A stretch of 64,000 nucleotides of DNA from Bosea sp. Tri-49 (GTDB lineage Bacteria; Pseudomonadota; Alphaproteobacteria; Rhizobiales; Beijerinckiaceae). The position numbers and the translations under genes are program-made. Shown piece by piece: positions 55,895-64,000 of this stretch (its first letter is position 1; every line of letters starts with the position of its first letter). Under the pieces are notes generated by a model, which made no database searches, was not told the origin of the DNA, and saw only the letters and a program-made list of their open reading frames with translations. The stretch is taken from contig NZ_CP017946.1 in the NCBI RefSeq assembly GCF_003952665.1, forward strand, positions 3,162,001 through 3,226,000. The letters are read 5' to 3'.

Positions 55895-56398
55895 TCAGAA
55901 GCTCGCTTCCTTCGCGAGAGCGGCGAGTTCACGCCAGGGTTCGATCGACCAGTAGCCCGAAGCGGCACCGGATGTTGAGGGAAGAACGACGACGCGGATG
56001 TCGTCGATGGCTGCAGGCTGAAGGCCGTAGGCAAGCGCACGACCTAGAACCGTCTGGGCCGCGCGCTTGCCGTTGAAGGCGATGATGGCGGGCCGCTGCG
56101 CCCGCATCTTGCGAAGGAAGCCCGCGACGTCGAAGTGATCCCGCGTCAGCGCCGTATCCGGTCCGGAGGTCCGCTTTGCGACATCGGTGCAGCCGATGCC
56201 GTAACGCGGGAGCTCGCGGAAATCCTCCGGACCGAGTTGCAGAGGGATCAGACCGGTCTCGAACAGCGTCGGCCAGAACCTGTTGCCCGGGCCGGCATAA
56301 TAGGCGCCGCGCCGGGCTGAGACGGAGCCGGCCTGCGTGCCGCAGAAGACGACGCGCAAGCCCGGCCCCAGCACGTCCGGCAGGACGTGATCAATCAC
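55895..56398 (-). CDS. Mismatch-specific uracil/thymine-DNA glycosylase-like protein (Mug/TDG family)
   Basis: The 167-residue protein matches the Mug fold: motif A VVFCGTQAGSVSARRGAYYA followed by GPGNRFWPTLFETGLIP, and motif B VVVLPSTSGAASGYW. Such enzymes remove uracil or other damaged pyrimidines mispaired with guanine. In Mug motif A is GINPG with a catalytic-site Asn; here the same place is Gln22 (GTQAG), so activity may be altered. The GTG at 56398 overlaps the stop of the binding-protein gene (GTGA) and the permease gene starts 2 bases after its end. It therefore lies inside a transporter operon with coupled translation, an unexpected place for a repair gene. The longer open frame up to 56506 is antisense-like and lacks similarity. 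Confidence 0.82.
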   Translation of the reverse strand: MIDHVLPDVLGPGLRVVFCGTQAGSVSARRGAYYAGPGNRFWPTLFETGLIPLQLGPEDFRELPRYGIGCTDVAKRTSGPDTALTRDHFDVAGFLRKMRAQRPAIIAFNGKRAAQTVLGRALAYGLQPAAIDDIRVVVLPSTSGAASGYWSIEPWRELAALAKEASF

Positions 56399-57357
56399 TT
56401 GCCGGCGACGTACTTCGTGTCGACCAGGGTGGCGATGTCGGGCTTGGCCTTGATCAGCCCGATCTCGAGCAGGAGGTCCGCTGCCTTGTTGGTGAAGGCC
56501 TGCCACTCGCCTGCGAAGAAGGCCTTGTTGCCCTCGGCGTCCGACCAGCGCAGATAGTTCGCCGACTTGCCGAACTGCTCGCCGGTCTGCTTCACATCGG
56601 CGCCCATGATGCCGTAGGCCTTGGCCTGATCGGCCTTGATCAGCGCGAGCGCCTCGAAATAGCTCTTGGTCAGCGCAGCAGCGGCCGCGTCGTTCTCGCC
56701 GAGGAATTTCGGCGTGCAGCCGAAGGTGTCCATCACCATCGGATAGTCGAGCGTGGTGGCGATGATCTTGCCGGCATCCGGCTTCTCGCGCACGGCCGAG
56801 AGATAGGGCTCATAGGTCATGGCGGCGTCGTTCTGGCCGGCGATGAACGCCTGCGCCGCCGGGCCGGGCTCCATGTTGACGACGCTGACGTCCTTCACCG
56901 ACATGCCGTTCTCCTTGAGGATCCAGGCGAGGGCGAAATAAGGCGAAGTGCCGGGGGCGGAGGCCGCCACGGTCTTGCCCTTCAAATCCTTGATCGAGCC
57001 GGTCGCGCTGCGCACCGCCATGCCGTCGGCGCCATAGCTCTTGTCGAGCTGGAAGATCTGCTTAGTCTTGATGCCGGCGGCGTCCCAGACGATCCAGGTC
57101 TCGACCGTGGTCGCGGCGCACTGGATGTCGCCAGAGGCGATGGCGAGGTGGCGGTCCTTCTGCGGGATCTTCTTGATCGAGACGTCGAGGCCGTTCTTGG
57201 CGAAGATGCCGGCCTCCTTGGCGAGCACCAGCGGGGCAAAGCCCGTCCAGCCGGAAATGCCGACATTGACCTTGGTCTGCGCCTGCGCGCCGCCTGCGGC
57301 CATGAGGGCTGCAAGGCCGATCCCGGCGACCATCCCGATACGCTTGATACCTGTCAT
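56395..57357 (-). CDS. NitT/TauT-type ABC transporter substrate-binding protein
   Basis: The 320-residue periplasmic protein begins MTGIKRIGMVAGIGLAALMA and has a cleavage site after AQA. Then follow VNVGISGWTGFAPLVLAKEA, GIFAKNGLDVSIKKIPQKDR and the GTSPYFALAWILKENG segment near residue 135, as in SsuA/TauA/NMT1-like proteins. Ligands of this class include sulfonates, nitrate, taurine, HMP and hydantoins; nothing in the sequence decides. It is the first gene of the four-gene operon. A TGCATATGCA palindrome lies 102 bases upstream. Confidence 0.92.
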   Translation of the reverse strand: MTGIKRIGMVAGIGLAALMAAGGAQAQTKVNVGISGWTGFAPLVLAKEAGIFAKNGLDVSIKKIPQKDRHLAIASGDIQCAATTVETWIVWDAAGIKTKQIFQLDKSYGADGMAVRSATGSIKDLKGKTVAASAPGTSPYFALAWILKENGMSVKDVSVVNMEPGPAAQAFIAGQNDAAMTYEPYLSAVREKPDAGKIIATTLDYPMVMDTFGCTPKFLGENDAAAAALTKSYFEALALIKADQAKAYGIMGADVKQTGEQFGKSANYLRWSDAEGNKAFFAGEWQAFTNKAADLLLEIGLIKAKPDIATLVDTKYVAGK

Positions 57358-57458
57358 GACGAACCCACTCCCCTCTTGATTTGCCCGCAGCGGAACGCCC
57401 CGGCCAACGCAGCCCGATCACGTCCGATAGTGCAAGCTTCGTTCCAAATCACGTTAAA

Positions 57459-57468
57459 TGCATATGCA
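57459..57468. promoter_or_regulatory. TGCATATGCA palindrome, HutC-operator-like, third copy
   Basis: TGCATATGCA is flanked by A and A, so the 12-mer at 57458-57469 matches the hut operators TTGCATATGCAA in 11 of 12 bases. It lies in the 270-base divergent region between the NitT/TauT-type operon and the ThDP-enzyme gene. It may be a HutC site that joins this transporter to the hut regulon, or the site of another GntR protein. Confidence 0.5.
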
Positions 57469-57627
57469 AACCCGTCAAGGCGCTGTGCCGGCCGGCTCCG
57501 CGCGAGAGCGCGCTGATCAACGCCGCTTGGGAAAGCAATGACATTCTCTTGTTTGACACCGCAGTAGCGATCCCGTCCCCTCGGATCATCGGCGCGAAAC
57601 GCCATGGCTATCGAGAGGTTCTTCCGG

Positions 57628-59184
57628 ATGAATGGCGCCGACCGCCTGTGCGACACGCTGCTGGTCAACGATGTCGATGTCTGCTTCGCCAATCCCGGCA
57701 CCTCCGAAATGCACTTCGTCGCGGCGCTCGACCGCAAGCCGCAGATGCGCTGCGTGCTCGGCCTGTTCGAGGGCGTGGTCACCGGTGCGGCGGACGGCTA
57801 TGCCCGCATGGCCGACAAGCCGGCGGCGACGCTGCTGCATTGCGGGCCCGGCATGGCCAACGCCCTCGCCAACATGCACAACGCCCGGCGCGCCTGGACC
57901 CCGATGATCAACGTGGTCGGCGACCACGCGACCTATCACCTGCAGCATGACGCGCCGCTGACCAGCGACATCGAGAGCCTGGCCCGGCCGATGTCGCAAT
58001 TCGTGCGCCGCATCGCCTCGCCGGAGGATGTCGGCCCGGCGATCGGCGAAGCCTATGCCGCTTCGCTCACTTTGCCCGGCGTCACCACCGTGATCCTGCC
58101 AGCCGATTGCGCCTGGGGCAGCGTTGAGCCGGCGGAGCTGAAGCCGACGCCGCTGCCGGCGCTGAAGAGCGTCGATGCCGCCACTGTCCGCGAGGTCGCG
58201 GCCGGCCTGCGCAAGCACGGTGCGCGCGCCGCGATCATGCTGACCGGGCTTGCGCTGCGCGAAAAGCCGATGGAGATGGCGGCCCGCGCCTGCGCGGCGA
58301 CCGGCGCCCAAATCTTCAGCCAGATGTCGAACGGGCGAATCCAGCGCGGCGCCGGCCGCGTCGCCATGCCCAAGGTGTTCTACCCGATCGACAAGGCGCT
58401 CGATCAGCTCAAGGACATCGACTACCTCGTGCTCATCGGCGCACAGGTGCCGGTCGGCTTCTTCGCCTATCCCGGCAAGCCCGGCCGGCTGGTCCATGAC
58501 GGCTGCGAGGTCGCGACGCTGGCGCGGCCCGGCGACGATTTGCCCGCAGCGGTCACGGCTCTCGCCGAGGAGATGGGCGCGACCAGGATCGCACCCGCCT
58601 ATATCGCCCCCTCGCGCACCGAGCAGCCCGCGCTGCCGACCGGCACGCTCGACGCCGACAAGACCTGCGCCATCGTCTCGGCGCTACTGCCGGAGAACTG
58701 CATCATTTGCGACGAGTCGGTCTCGTCGGGCCGCAACTTCTATTACGACTGCCACAGCGCGCCGCAGCACGACTACATTCAGCTCACCGGTGGCGCGATC
58801 GGCGAGGGCATCCCGCTCTGCGTCGGCGCCGCGGTCGCCTGCCCTGACCGCAAGGTCATCGGCATGCAGGCCGACGGCTCGGGCATGTACACTGTGCAGG
58901 GGCTGTGGACGCAGGCGCGCGAGAACCTCGATGTCATCACCGTGGTCTTCGCCAACCGGACCTATGCGATCCTGCATGGCGAGATGCGGGCCGTCGGCGT
59001 CAACGATTTCGGCCGCAACGCCAAGCTGATGCTCAACCTCGACGAGCCAGCGCTGGACTGGGTCGCGATGGCAAAAGGCATGGGCGTCGAGGCTGGACGA
59101 GCGACGACGGCCGAGGAATTCACCAAGCTGTTCAAGGGTGCGCTCGGCCGGAAAGGACCGTTCCTGATCGAAGCGGTGATCTGA
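57628..59184 (+). CDS. Thiamine-diphosphate enzyme, acetolactate synthase large-subunit-like
   Basis: The 518-residue protein has the three-domain ThDP layout. VCFANPGTSEMHFVAALDRK near residue 25 and LGLFEGVVTGAADGYARMAD with the cofactor-activating Glu near 53 form the N-domain. The cofactor site MQADGSGMYTVQGLWTQARE and VVFANRTYAIL lies near residue 415. It is related to IlvB but lacks the context of branched-chain synthesis (no ilvN), so it more likely acts as a decarboxylase or carboligase on a 2-oxoacid. ATG 57628 has GAGAGG 9 bases upstream and begins the conserved MNGADRL; ATG 57604 has no such site. It diverges from the NitT/TauT-type operon. Confidence 0.88.
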   Translation: MNGADRLCDTLLVNDVDVCFANPGTSEMHFVAALDRKPQMRCVLGLFEGVVTGAADGYARMADKPAATLLHCGPGMANALANMHNARRAWTPMINVVGDHATYHLQHDAPLTSDIESLARPMSQFVRRIASPEDVGPAIGEAYAASLTLPGVTTVILPADCAWGSVEPAELKPTPLPALKSVDAATVREVAAGLRKHGARAAIMLTGLALREKPMEMAARACAATGAQIFSQMSNGRIQRGAGRVAMPKVFYPIDKALDQLKDIDYLVLIGAQVPVGFFAYPGKPGRLVHDGCEVATLARPGDDLPAAVTALAEEMGATRIAPAYIAPSRTEQPALPTGTLDADKTCAIVSALLPENCIICDESVSSGRNFYYDCHSAPQHDYIQLTGGAIGEGIPLCVGAAVACPDRKVIGMQADGSGMYTVQGLWTQARENLDVITVVFANRTYAILHGEMRAVGVNDFGRNAKLMLNLDEPALDWVAMAKGMGVEAGRATTAEEFTKLFKGALGRKGPFLIEAVI

Positions 59185-59224
59185 GCGAGAGCGGCGTTCG
59201 CTGGAGCGCGGCCCTTCCGCGCTC

Positions 59225-59434
59225 TCAAGAACTCTGCCGCTTTTGGTGTTGCCACCGGCCGAAGAACCAGATCAGGCACAACCATTGAACCGTGAAGGGT
59301 ATCCCTGCGGGCAGGCCTATCACCATGCTCATCAGAATTGCCGCAAGCGCCGTGACCAGCGCTCGCCAGAAGGCGGTCCAGAGGCTGGAAATGTCCCAGA
59401 ACCACGCGCTGATGGAATCCCAAAGGCTGAGCAT
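59225..59434 (-). CDS. Small Trp-rich membrane protein, hypothetical
   Basis: The 69-residue frame has an amphipathic, Trp-rich start (MLSLWDSISAWFWDISSLWT) and one or two membrane helices (LVTALAAILMSMVIGLPAGI and FTVQWLCLIWFFGRW), ending in basic residues. The hydrophobic composition is coherent on this strand while the opposite-strand frame is not protein-like. GAGAGG lies very close to the ATG, so the start is not certain. No function recognised. Confidence 0.5.
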   Translation of the reverse strand: MLSLWDSISAWFWDISSLWTAFWRALVTALAAILMSMVIGLPAGIPFTVQWLCLIWFFGRWQHQKRQSS

Positions 59435-59653
59435 GCCTCTCGATACAGCTCAGCGGCGAAGGATCGATTAAACCGATCCAATAAAGTGTGGGACAGGCTT
59501 GGTTGGCCGGAAGGGGTGTGGCCAAGCCGAGAATGAGGGGACCGTGGCCGGATGGCCGTTTGCAGCGATCAGCCTTGCCAGCCGTAACCTGACGCGGCGA
59601 CATAGCGAACTCAGGCTTCGATGCTTATCTCGGCAGGATCAAGGAGGTTTGAC

Positions 59654-60160
59654 ATGACGGAACGTGCTGTACTCGCAGGCGGTTGCTTCTGGGGCATGCA
59701 GGACCTGATCCGCAAGCTCCCCGGCGTCGAGACGACCCGGGTCGGCTACACCGGCGGCGACGTGAAGAATGCGACCTATCGCAATCACGGGAGCCATGCC
59801 GAGGGCATCGAGATCACCTTCGATCCCGGCAAGATCGGCTACCGGCAGCTGGTGGAGTTCTTCTTCCAGATCCATGACCCGACGACGCTGAACCGCCAGG
59901 GTAACGACCTCGGCACCAGCTATCGCTCGGGCATCTACTATGTCGACGAGGCGCAGAAGAAGACCGCCGAAGAGGTGATCGCCGAGGTGAACGCGTCGGG
60001 ACGCTGGCCCGGCCGCGTGACCACGGAAGTGAAGCCCGAAGGCGATTTCTGGGAAGCGGAGCCGGAACACCAGGATTATCTGGAGCGCTATCCGGCCGGC
60101 TACACCTGCCACTGGGTCCGCCCGGACTGGGTGCTGCCACGCCGCGAAGCTGCGGAATAG
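59654..60160 (+). CDS. msrA: Peptide-methionine (S)-S-oxide reductase
   Basis: The 168-residue enzyme repairs oxidised methionine with thioredoxin as reductant. The catalytic Cys11 lies in [13 protein letters not shown], and [20 protein letters not shown] and [20 protein letters not shown] are family signatures. Resolving cysteine use is limited: one further Cys lies near the end in [18 protein letters not shown] (59641-59647) lies 6 bases before the ATG. No msrB is adjacent. A 9-bp hairpin follows. Confidence 0.95.
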   Translation: MTERAVLAGGCFWGMQDLIRKLPGVETTRVGYTGGDVKNATYRNHGSHAEGIEITFDPGKIGYRQLVEFFFQIHDPTTLNRQGNDLGTSYRSGIYYVDEAQKKTAEEVIAEVNASGRWPGRVTTEVKPEGDFWEAEPEHQDYLERYPAGYTCHWVRPDWVLPRREAAE

Positions 60161-60177
60161 CAGCGGCAACCAAAGGA

Positions 60178-60199
60178 AGAGGGGGCCGGCGCCCCCTCT
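60178..60199. terminator. Hairpin between convergent msrA and VOC genes
   Basis: AGAGGGGGC (60178-60186) and GCCCCCTCT (60191-60199) form a perfect 9-bp stem with loop CGGC, 17 bases after the msrA stop and 19 bases from the end of the VOC gene. It is symmetric, so it could act on both strands, although neither side has a T-run. Confidence 0.6.
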
Positions 60200-60218
60200 C
60201 TCAGACGAGGCGCTAATG

Positions 60219-60611
60219 TCAGCGCGCCGGCTCGATCAGATCCCAGCGATTACCGTAGAGATCCTCGAAGACGGCGACGATGCCGTAGCTTTCGCGGCGC
60301 GGCATCTCCAGGAAACGAACGCCGCGCGCCAGCATGCGGGCATGGTCGCGCGCAAAATCCTCGGTCTCGAGGAATAGAAAGACGCGGCCACCCGCCTGGC
60401 TCCCGATCTGCGACCGTTGCTCGGCCGACGCGGCGCGAGCCAGCAGCAACGCCGCCCCCTTACCGCCCGCGGGCGCCACCTTGACCCATCGTTTCTCTGC
60501 GCCGAGCGGTGTGTCCTCGAGGAGCTCGAAGCCGAGGGCATCGACGAAGAAGGCGATCGCCTCGTCATAATCCCTCACCAGCAAGGCGAGGCAGGCGACC
60601 GCCTGCGGCAC
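60219..60611 (-). CDS. VOC (glyoxalase/bleomycin resistance/dioxygenase) superfamily protein
   Basis: The 130-residue protein has the paired beta-alpha-beta-beta-beta units: VACLALLVRDYDEAIAFFVD, ALGFELLEDTPLGAEKRWVK, then GRVFLFLETEDFARDHARML and ESYGIVAVFEDLYGNRWDLI. FEDLYGNRWDL with a metal-ligand Glu is typical of lactoylglutathione-lyase-like members. The exact substrate is unknown. I start it at GTG 60611, five bases after the stop of the amidohydrolase gene, with a G-rich site spanning that stop; the frame upstream is part of the other gene's antiphase. The two genes form an operon. Confidence 0.82.
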   Translation of the reverse strand: MPQAVACLALLVRDYDEAIAFFVDALGFELLEDTPLGAEKRWVKVAPAGGKGAALLLARAASAEQRSQIGSQAGGRVFLFLETEDFARDHARMLARGVRFLEMPRRESYGIVAVFEDLYGNRWDLIEPAR

Positions 60612-60616
60612 AGCCC

Positions 60617-61660
60617 CTACCCCTTGAACCCACCCAGGAACGCGTCGAGGCAATCGCCGATCGCTTCGATCGCGTAGCCGCCTTCCTGCACCACCAGCGT
60701 CGGCAGGCCGAGCGCCTTCACCCGCTCGCCGATCGTGCCGAAATCGGCCGCTTCGAGCTTGAGCACGCCGATCGGGTCGTCCTTATGGGCATCGTAGCCG
60801 AGGGCGATGACGAGGACCTCGGCCCCGAACTCGCGAATGGCGCGGCCGGCGCGATCGACCACCGCTTCCATCTCGGCGCCGCCGGCGCCGGGCGCGAGTG
60901 GCAGGTTGATATTGTAGCCCTCGCCCGGACCATTGCCGCGCTCGTCCTCATAGCCGGTGAAGAAGGGGTAGTAGTTCACCGGGTCGGCATGGACCGAGAT
61001 CGTGAGCACGTCGTCGCGGCGGTAGAAGATTTGCTGGGTGCCGTCGCCGTGATGGGCGTCGACATCGAGGATCGCGACCTTGCGGAATTTACGGCGCAGG
61101 CGCTGCGCCGCGATCGCGGTGTTGTTCAGATAGCAGAAGCCGGAGGCACGGTCGGCGCGGGCATGATGGCCCGAAGGACGGCAGAGTGAATAGACGGCGC
61201 GCTCGCCGGCGAGGATCGCGTCAGCACCCGAGACCGCCGTCTCGGCCGAGCGCAAGGTCGAGAGCCAGCAATGCTCGCCGACCGGTACCGACATGTCGCC
61301 GAGATACCAGCCCATCTGGCCGACGATACCGGTCGGCCGGCAGGGCGGGCGCACATCCTCGTCGGTGCGGCCGCTCCAATAGGGGAAGGTGTTGGGCCAG
61401 GCCTCCGGCCCGCGCTCTGGCAGAGCAAGCCAGCGCTCCCATAAGCCTTCGAGGAAGCGGACGAAGCCTTCGTCATGAACCGCGAGGATCGGGCCTGTGC
61501 CGTGCTCGGCCGGACGCTCGGGCGTGATGCCATGCTTGGCCAGCGCGCCGAGCAGCCGATCGGTTCGCTCCGGCAGGTCCTTCGGCGCCACGATCTGGCC
61601 GAAGCGCATATATTGCTGCGGATCGTGCCTGGACTGGTCGGGATGGTAGAAGGCGCGCAT
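60617..61660 (-). CDS. Histone-deacetylase-family protein, acetylpolyamine amidohydrolase type
   Basis: The 347-residue Zn hydrolase has the HDAC core: the RPSGHHA motif at residues 161-167, ILDVDAHHGDGTQQIFY with metal ligands Asp201 and His203, GYDAHKDDPIGVL with the third ligand, and EGGYAIE with the transition-state tyrosine. Its length and the N-terminal MRAFYHPDQSRHDPQQYMRF resemble Mycoplana acetylpolyamine amidohydrolase, so the likely substrates are acetylated polyamines or similar small amides. ATG 61660 is chosen; the open frame begins at 61702. It is followed directly by the VOC gene. Confidence 0.9.
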   Translation of the reverse strand: MRAFYHPDQSRHDPQQYMRFGQIVAPKDLPERTDRLLGALAKHGITPERPAEHGTGPILAVHDEGFVRFLEGLWERWLALPERGPEAWPNTFPYWSGRTDEDVRPPCRPTGIVGQMGWYLGDMSVPVGEHCWLSTLRSAETAVSGADAILAGERAVYSLCRPSGHHARADRASGFCYLNNTAIAAQRLRRKFRKVAILDVDAHHGDGTQQIFYRRDDVLTISVHADPVNYYPFFTGYEDERGNGPGEGYNINLPLAPGAGGAEMEAVVDRAGRAIREFGAEVLVIALGYDAHKDDPIGVLKLEAADFGTIGERVKALGLPTLVVQEGGYAIEAIGDCLDAFLGGFKG

Positions 61661-61731
61661 GCAAGGCTCGTGGCTTTGATCAGGAAGCGCGCATAGCGCC
61701 ACGAAAACCGCGCCGCGACCAGTGCGCCGGC

Positions 61732-63993
61732 TCAGGCGGCGGCACTATCCCCATGCATGGCACCGTTCTTCGGCAGCAGGTCCGGCAGCTGCAGCAGCCG
61801 GGGCACGAGGCTTGCTGGGGCGGGCTTGGCATAACGATAGCCCTGGGCGAAGCGGCAGCCATGCTCGCGCAGGAAGGCTTCCTGCTCGGCGGTCTCGACC
61901 CCCTCGGCGATGAGATCGAGACCGAGATCGGCCGCGAGCCGGATCAGCGCCCGTACGATCGCCGCATCGTCACGCCCCTCGGCGACATGGCTGACGAAGC
62001 CGCGATCGATCTTGAGGGCATCGACCGGGAAGCGCTTGAGATGGGTCAGCGAGGCGTAGCCGGTGCCGAAATCGTCGAGCGCGACACGCAGCCCCGCCGC
62101 GCGCAGGGTCTTCAGCGTGCGCTCGGCCTCGTCGGCATTGCGGGTGAGCAGCACCGTCTCGGTGACCTCGACGCCAAAGCGGTCGGCCGGCACGCCGGCA
62201 GCCGCGAGCTGACTAAGGAGGCGCTCCGGCAGCGCTGGGTCGCGGAAGACGCTCGCCGCGAGATTGACATGGACATGGCCGACATCGAGGCCGGCATCGA
62301 GCCAGCGCCGCAGATCGCTCACCGCCGCGGCGATGATCGCATCGCTGATCCCGTTGGCGATCTCGGCATCCTGGAAACCTTCCTGGAAGGCGGCGGCCGG
62401 GATGATGCCGCGCTCGGCATGGCGCCAGCGCGCCAGCGCCTCGAAACCGGTGATCCGGCCGGTATCGAGCGCGACCTGCGGCTGGTAGAAGGGCAGGATG
62501 CGCTCCTCCTTCAGCGCCCCGGCCAGCCCCTGGCAGACGGCGACCCGGCGCACCATCGCGGCCCGCATCGCCGGCTCGTAGACGATGGCCATATTGCGGC
62601 CGTTCGCCTTGGCCCGGTAGAGAGCAAGATCGGCGTCCTTCATCAGCTCGACGGCATCCCGATCGTGCTCGGGCGCGAAGGCAATGCCGAGGCTCGCCCG
62701 CGTCGCAATCGTCTGCCCGGCATGTTCGCAGGGCTGGCGCAGCACCTCGATCAGCCGCTCACCCTTCGCCAGGGCCTGCACCGTCGTCAGTCGCTCGGCG
62801 GACAAAACGATGAACTCGTCACCGCCGAGACGGGCAACAAAGTCCTCCGGACCGATCGCTGCGGCGAGCCGAGCCGCCGCCTTGATCAGCAACGCGTCAC
62901 CGGCATCGTGGCCGAGCGTGTCGTTGATCGATTTAAAGTCGTCGAGGTCAATCAGGAAGAGCCCGACCGCACCGCCCTTGCGCGCCATGCGCGCCAGCTC
63001 CCGCTGCAGGCGCTCGCCAAAGAGCAGCCGGTTCGGCAGGCCTGTCAGCGCATCGTGCGTCGCCTGCACCCGCGTCCGCGCTTCGGCCGCCTTGCGGTCG
63101 GTGATGTCGACGATCCCTGCGACAACCGCCGGTGCCTCGCCGATCGGCAGCGTCGTCGCCGTGATCAGGACGTCGCGCACGGTGCCGCTGCCGTCGCGAA
63201 CCTGCGCCTCATGGCTTTTGATCTGCTCCTGCTCATGCAGCAAGCGGGCGATCATGCGCCGGTTGCCGCCGTCGAGCAGGATATCCCGGACCTGTGCCTC
63301 GGTAACCTCCTCGCCAAAATAACGCTTGGCCGCATCGTTGCCGCGCAGGAAGCGACCCTCGTCGCGCGAGGTGACGATCAGCGGGATCGGCACCGCCATG
63401 AAGATGCGCTCGATCATCGCCTGACTGGCGACGAGCTCGTCCTTGGCCTGGCGCTCGGCCTGCGTCGCCGCCCATTCGAGCCGGCGCAGCCGGTTGCCGT
63501 GGACGACAACCAGCCCGAGCGCGAAATTGAGCATCACGAGGACGAGGATCAGGCCCGGCAAGGTCGTGGGCATCGGCCCGCGGCCGAGATAGCCGGCGAG
63601 CATGAGAGCACTGCAACCGACACCCAGGACCATGGTCCAGCGAAAGGCCGTCGGCGCCACCAGATAGAAGATCGAGGGCAGCATCATCACGACGAAGAGC
63701 GCAAGATCACTGCGAGAGGATACCAGCAGCGCGACCGCGAGCCCGGTCGTGACCTCCCAGCCGATCAGCACTCCTTGCGCCTGCGAGAAACGTGTCGCCC
63801 GGCGCACCAGCGCAAAGCAGAGCAGCGAGGCGAAGACGACCACGAGCCGCGCCGGCACGGCGACGAAAAAATGCGGCGTGCCGTGGAAGCGCCAGTCGCT
63901 GGCGAGGAAGAGCGTGTTGAGGATCGCCGAGATCAGAAAGATCAGGCGGCACTGCCGGAGCATCTCGGCAAAGCGCGCATCGCGGAACGCCAT
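61732..63993 (-). CDS. GGDEF-EAL membrane protein with PAS-like domain (start near window edge)
   Basis: The 753-residue protein has about six N-terminal helices (residues 12-165), a coiled linker, a PAS-like domain about 190-310 (IERIFMAVPIPLIVTSRDEG), a GGDEF domain with the intact motif RLGGDEFIVL near residue 395, and an EAL domain with GFEALARWRH near 520 and DDFGTGYASLTHLKRFPVDA near 655. EAL catalytic residues such as ELEVTE-like GVEVTETVLL are present, so either synthesis or breakdown of c-di-GMP is possible. The ATG lies 7 bases from the window end, with GGGAG abutting it, so the true start may lie upstream outside the window. Confidence 0.88.
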   Translation of the reverse strand: MAFRDARFAEMLRQCRLIFLISAILNTLFLASDWRFHGTPHFFVAVPARLVVVFASLLCFALVRRATRFSQAQGVLIGWEVTTGLAVALLVSSRSDLALFVVMMLPSIFYLVAPTAFRWTMVLGVGCSALMLAGYLGRGPMPTTLPGLILVLVMLNFALGLVVVHGNRLRRLEWAATQAERQAKDELVASQAMIERIFMAVPIPLIVTSRDEGRFLRGNDAAKRYFGEEVTEAQVRDILLDGGNRRMIARLLHEQEQIKSHEAQVRDGSGTVRDVLITATTLPIGEAPAVVAGIVDITDRKAAEARTRVQATHDALTGLPNRLLFGERLQRELARMARKGGAVGLFLIDLDDFKSINDTLGHDAGDALLIKAAARLAAAIGPEDFVARLGGDEFIVLSAERLTTVQALAKGERLIEVLRQPCEHAGQTIATRASLGIAFAPEHDRDAVELMKDADLALYRAKANGRNMAIVYEPAMRAAMVRRVAVCQGLAGALKEERILPFYQPQVALDTGRITGFEALARWRHAERGIIPAAAFQEGFQDAEIANGISDAIIAAAVSDLRRWLDAGLDVGHVHVNLAASVFRDPALPERLLSQLAAAGVPADRFGVEVTETVLLTRNADEAERTLKTLRAAGLRVALDDFGTGYASLTHLKRFPVDALKIDRGFVSHVAEGRDDAAIVRALIRLAADLGLDLIAEGVETAEQEAFLREHGCRFAQGYRYAKPAPASLVPRLLQLPDLLPKNGAMHGDSAAA

Positions 63994-64000
63994 CTCCCGG

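Noticed and set aside
59243..59536. 97-codon plus-strand frame
   Set aside because: Polar and low in hydrophobic residues, with no start signal; the opposite strand gives a coherent small membrane protein.

Overview
The window is a chromosomal segment of a high-G+C alphaproteobacterium. Gene content (a Usg-like protein, an orphan groEL, DUF2239, the DUF2126 / ATP-grasp / alpha-E / transglutaminase cluster, a PHA depolymerase, a five-enzyme HutF-type histidine pathway) and intergenic palindromic repeats point to Hyphomicrobiales. Boseaceae is my best guess, made from overall impression and not from any search. No rRNA, tRNA, CRISPR array, integrase, transposase or prophage was seen; the segment reads as ordinary chromosome with dense operons.

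Layout. 1-5.6 kb: usg end, groEL without groES, purC (long form), and an M20 amidohydrolase coupled to an L-2-hydroxyglutarate-oxidase-like flavoprotein. 5.7-8.3 kb: a polytopic membrane protein and a divergent GIY-YIG / DUF2239 pair. 8.3-11.2 kb: zwf-pgl-eda, the entry to the Entner-Doudoroff route (edd is not here). 11.4-16.8 kb: a complete dipeptide/oligopeptide-type ABC transporter. 17.0-24.6 kb: a coupled operon of DUF2126-transglutaminase, a circularly permuted ATP-grasp/alpha-E fusion, a second transglutaminase and a HAD phosphatase. 24.6-27.0 kb: a large multidomain peptidoglycan hydrolase. 27.2-30.4 kb: aldehyde dehydrogenase, a MASE1-GGDEF cyclase and a leftover GGDEF tail. 30.4-36.5 kb: GST, PHA depolymerase, a 50-residue membrane protein, a transglutaminase / lipid kinase / PAP2 operon, a PRC-barrel protein with a general-stress (EcfG-type) promoter, and a glycine-zipper lipoprotein.

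36.6-44.8 kb holds the complete hut locus: hutF-hutC diverge from hutI-hutH-hutG-hutU-hutD across two identical 12-bp palindromes that are probable HutC operators. 45-50 kb: two divergent citrate synthase paralogues, one with an N-terminal DNA-binding domain, then an exported argininosuccinate-lyase-like protein and cyclopropane fatty acid synthase. 50.4-54.2 kb: a TRAP transporter with its GntR/FadR-type regulator. 54.3-57.4 kb: a NitT/TauT-type ABC transporter whose operon contains a mug-like DNA glycosylase, with a hut-like palindrome in front. 57.6-64 kb: a ThDP enzyme, msrA, VOC protein, acetylpolyamine amidohydrolase and a GGDEF-EAL protein reaching the window edge.

The common theme is uptake and breakdown of peptides, amino acids and organic acids, together with poorly characterised peptide-bond chemistry (three transglutaminase-fold proteins and one ATP-grasp ligase). 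Start sites were chosen from Shine-Dalgarno spacing and ATGA/GTGA overlaps, and often differ from the longest open frame. All family names come from recognising motifs by eye; no database search was run.
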